From: Myxococcota bacterium
GTDB taxonomy: Bacteria; Myxococcota; Polyangia; GCA-2747355; JAKLHH01
Direction of reading: 5' to 3'
DNA: 6,203 bases
Assembly (NCBI GenBank): GCA_022710245.1
Contig: JAKLHH010000482.1
Coordinates: forward strand, 1 to 6,203
Shown: positions 6,078 through 6,203 of the stretch, in pieces
Position numbering within the stretch: the first letter of the stretch is position 1
Layout of the letters: the number at the start of each line of letters is the position of its first letter
The notes under the pieces: model-generated
Seen by the model: only the letters and a program-made list of their open reading frames with translations
The model's database searches: none
What the model was told of the DNA's origin: nothing
Translations under genes and position numbers: made by a program

Positions 6078-6106
6078 ACCCCACCACAGTGGACCGAGGG
6101 CTGCCG

Positions 6107-6203
6107 ATGCGTCACCTCCTGCTGCTCGCCACCATCGTCGCGGCCCCGGGCACGGCCGGCGCTGCGGTCGAGATCGCCCACTACCCCGAGCTGGGCGTGA
6201 TCG
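6107..6203 (+). CDS. Start of an exported protein (partial, signal peptide only)
   Basis: The frame opens at an ATG with GAGGG (6096-6100) 6 nt upstream and runs off the right edge. The visible 32 residues begin M-R-H, followed by a Leu/Ala-rich core and A-G-A-A, a standard Sec signal peptide. Cleavage is likely after residue 19 or 20 (A-G-A or G-A-A). The mature protein would begin with V-E-I-A-H-Y-P-E-L-G or one residue earlier. There is no lipobox Cys, so it should be periplasmic, outer-membrane or secreted. It is 76 nt from the preceding stop, with a hairpin between, so it may or may not be in the same operon. The family cannot be told from this fragment. Confidence 0.75.
   Translation, partial: MRHLLLLATIVAAPGTAGAAVEIAHYPELGVI

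Overview
The window is GC-rich, densely coding bacterial DNA. A Hanks-type Ser/Thr kinase with a membrane anchor and extracytoplasmic domain, a PilZ protein, a PAAR protein and a TolQ/TolR-like membrane protein together suggest a large-genome Gram-negative, most likely a myxobacterium or relative (Myxococcota). That placement is an inference from gene content and composition; no marker gene is present.

Left part (1-1188, + strand): the Gly-rich 3' end of an unidentified gene, then a PAAR-tip protein with a C-terminal JAMM/JAB-type metallopeptidase-like domain, then a 71-residue ORF in the position of an immunity or accessory protein. This looks like the end of a contractile-injection (type VI secretion-like) effector module. 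Middle (1189-2058): a convergent gap with a 75-bp tandem duplication carrying two identical hairpins. The duplication overlaps the last codons of a minus-strand PilZ-domain gene (1357-1740), a probable cyclic-di-GMP receptor. A 318-bp divergent intergenic region follows.

Right part (2059-6203, + strand): a 760-residue kinase with an intact catalytic domain, one membrane segment, a Pro/Ala linker and an ectodomain of eleven 19-22-residue Cys-rich repeats (44 Cys in about 260 residues). Next is a previously easy-to-miss 38-residue membrane ORF with a strong ribosome binding site, 4 nt upstream of a six-segment membrane protein. I interpret that protein as a degenerate, duplicated TolQ/ExbB-like channel fused to a TolR/ExbD-like segment and periplasmic domain. 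After a long imperfect hairpin, an exported protein starts with a signal peptide and runs off the window.

The kinase, small membrane protein, TolQR-like fusion and exported protein share one direction. They could form an envelope sensing/energised module, with c-di-GMP input nearby through PilZ. That joint function is a hypothesis: the sequence shows adjacency, topology and motifs, not interaction. The most unusual items are the Cys-repeat kinase ectodomain, the ExbB-ExbB-ExbD-like fusion and the PAAR-JAMM fusion.
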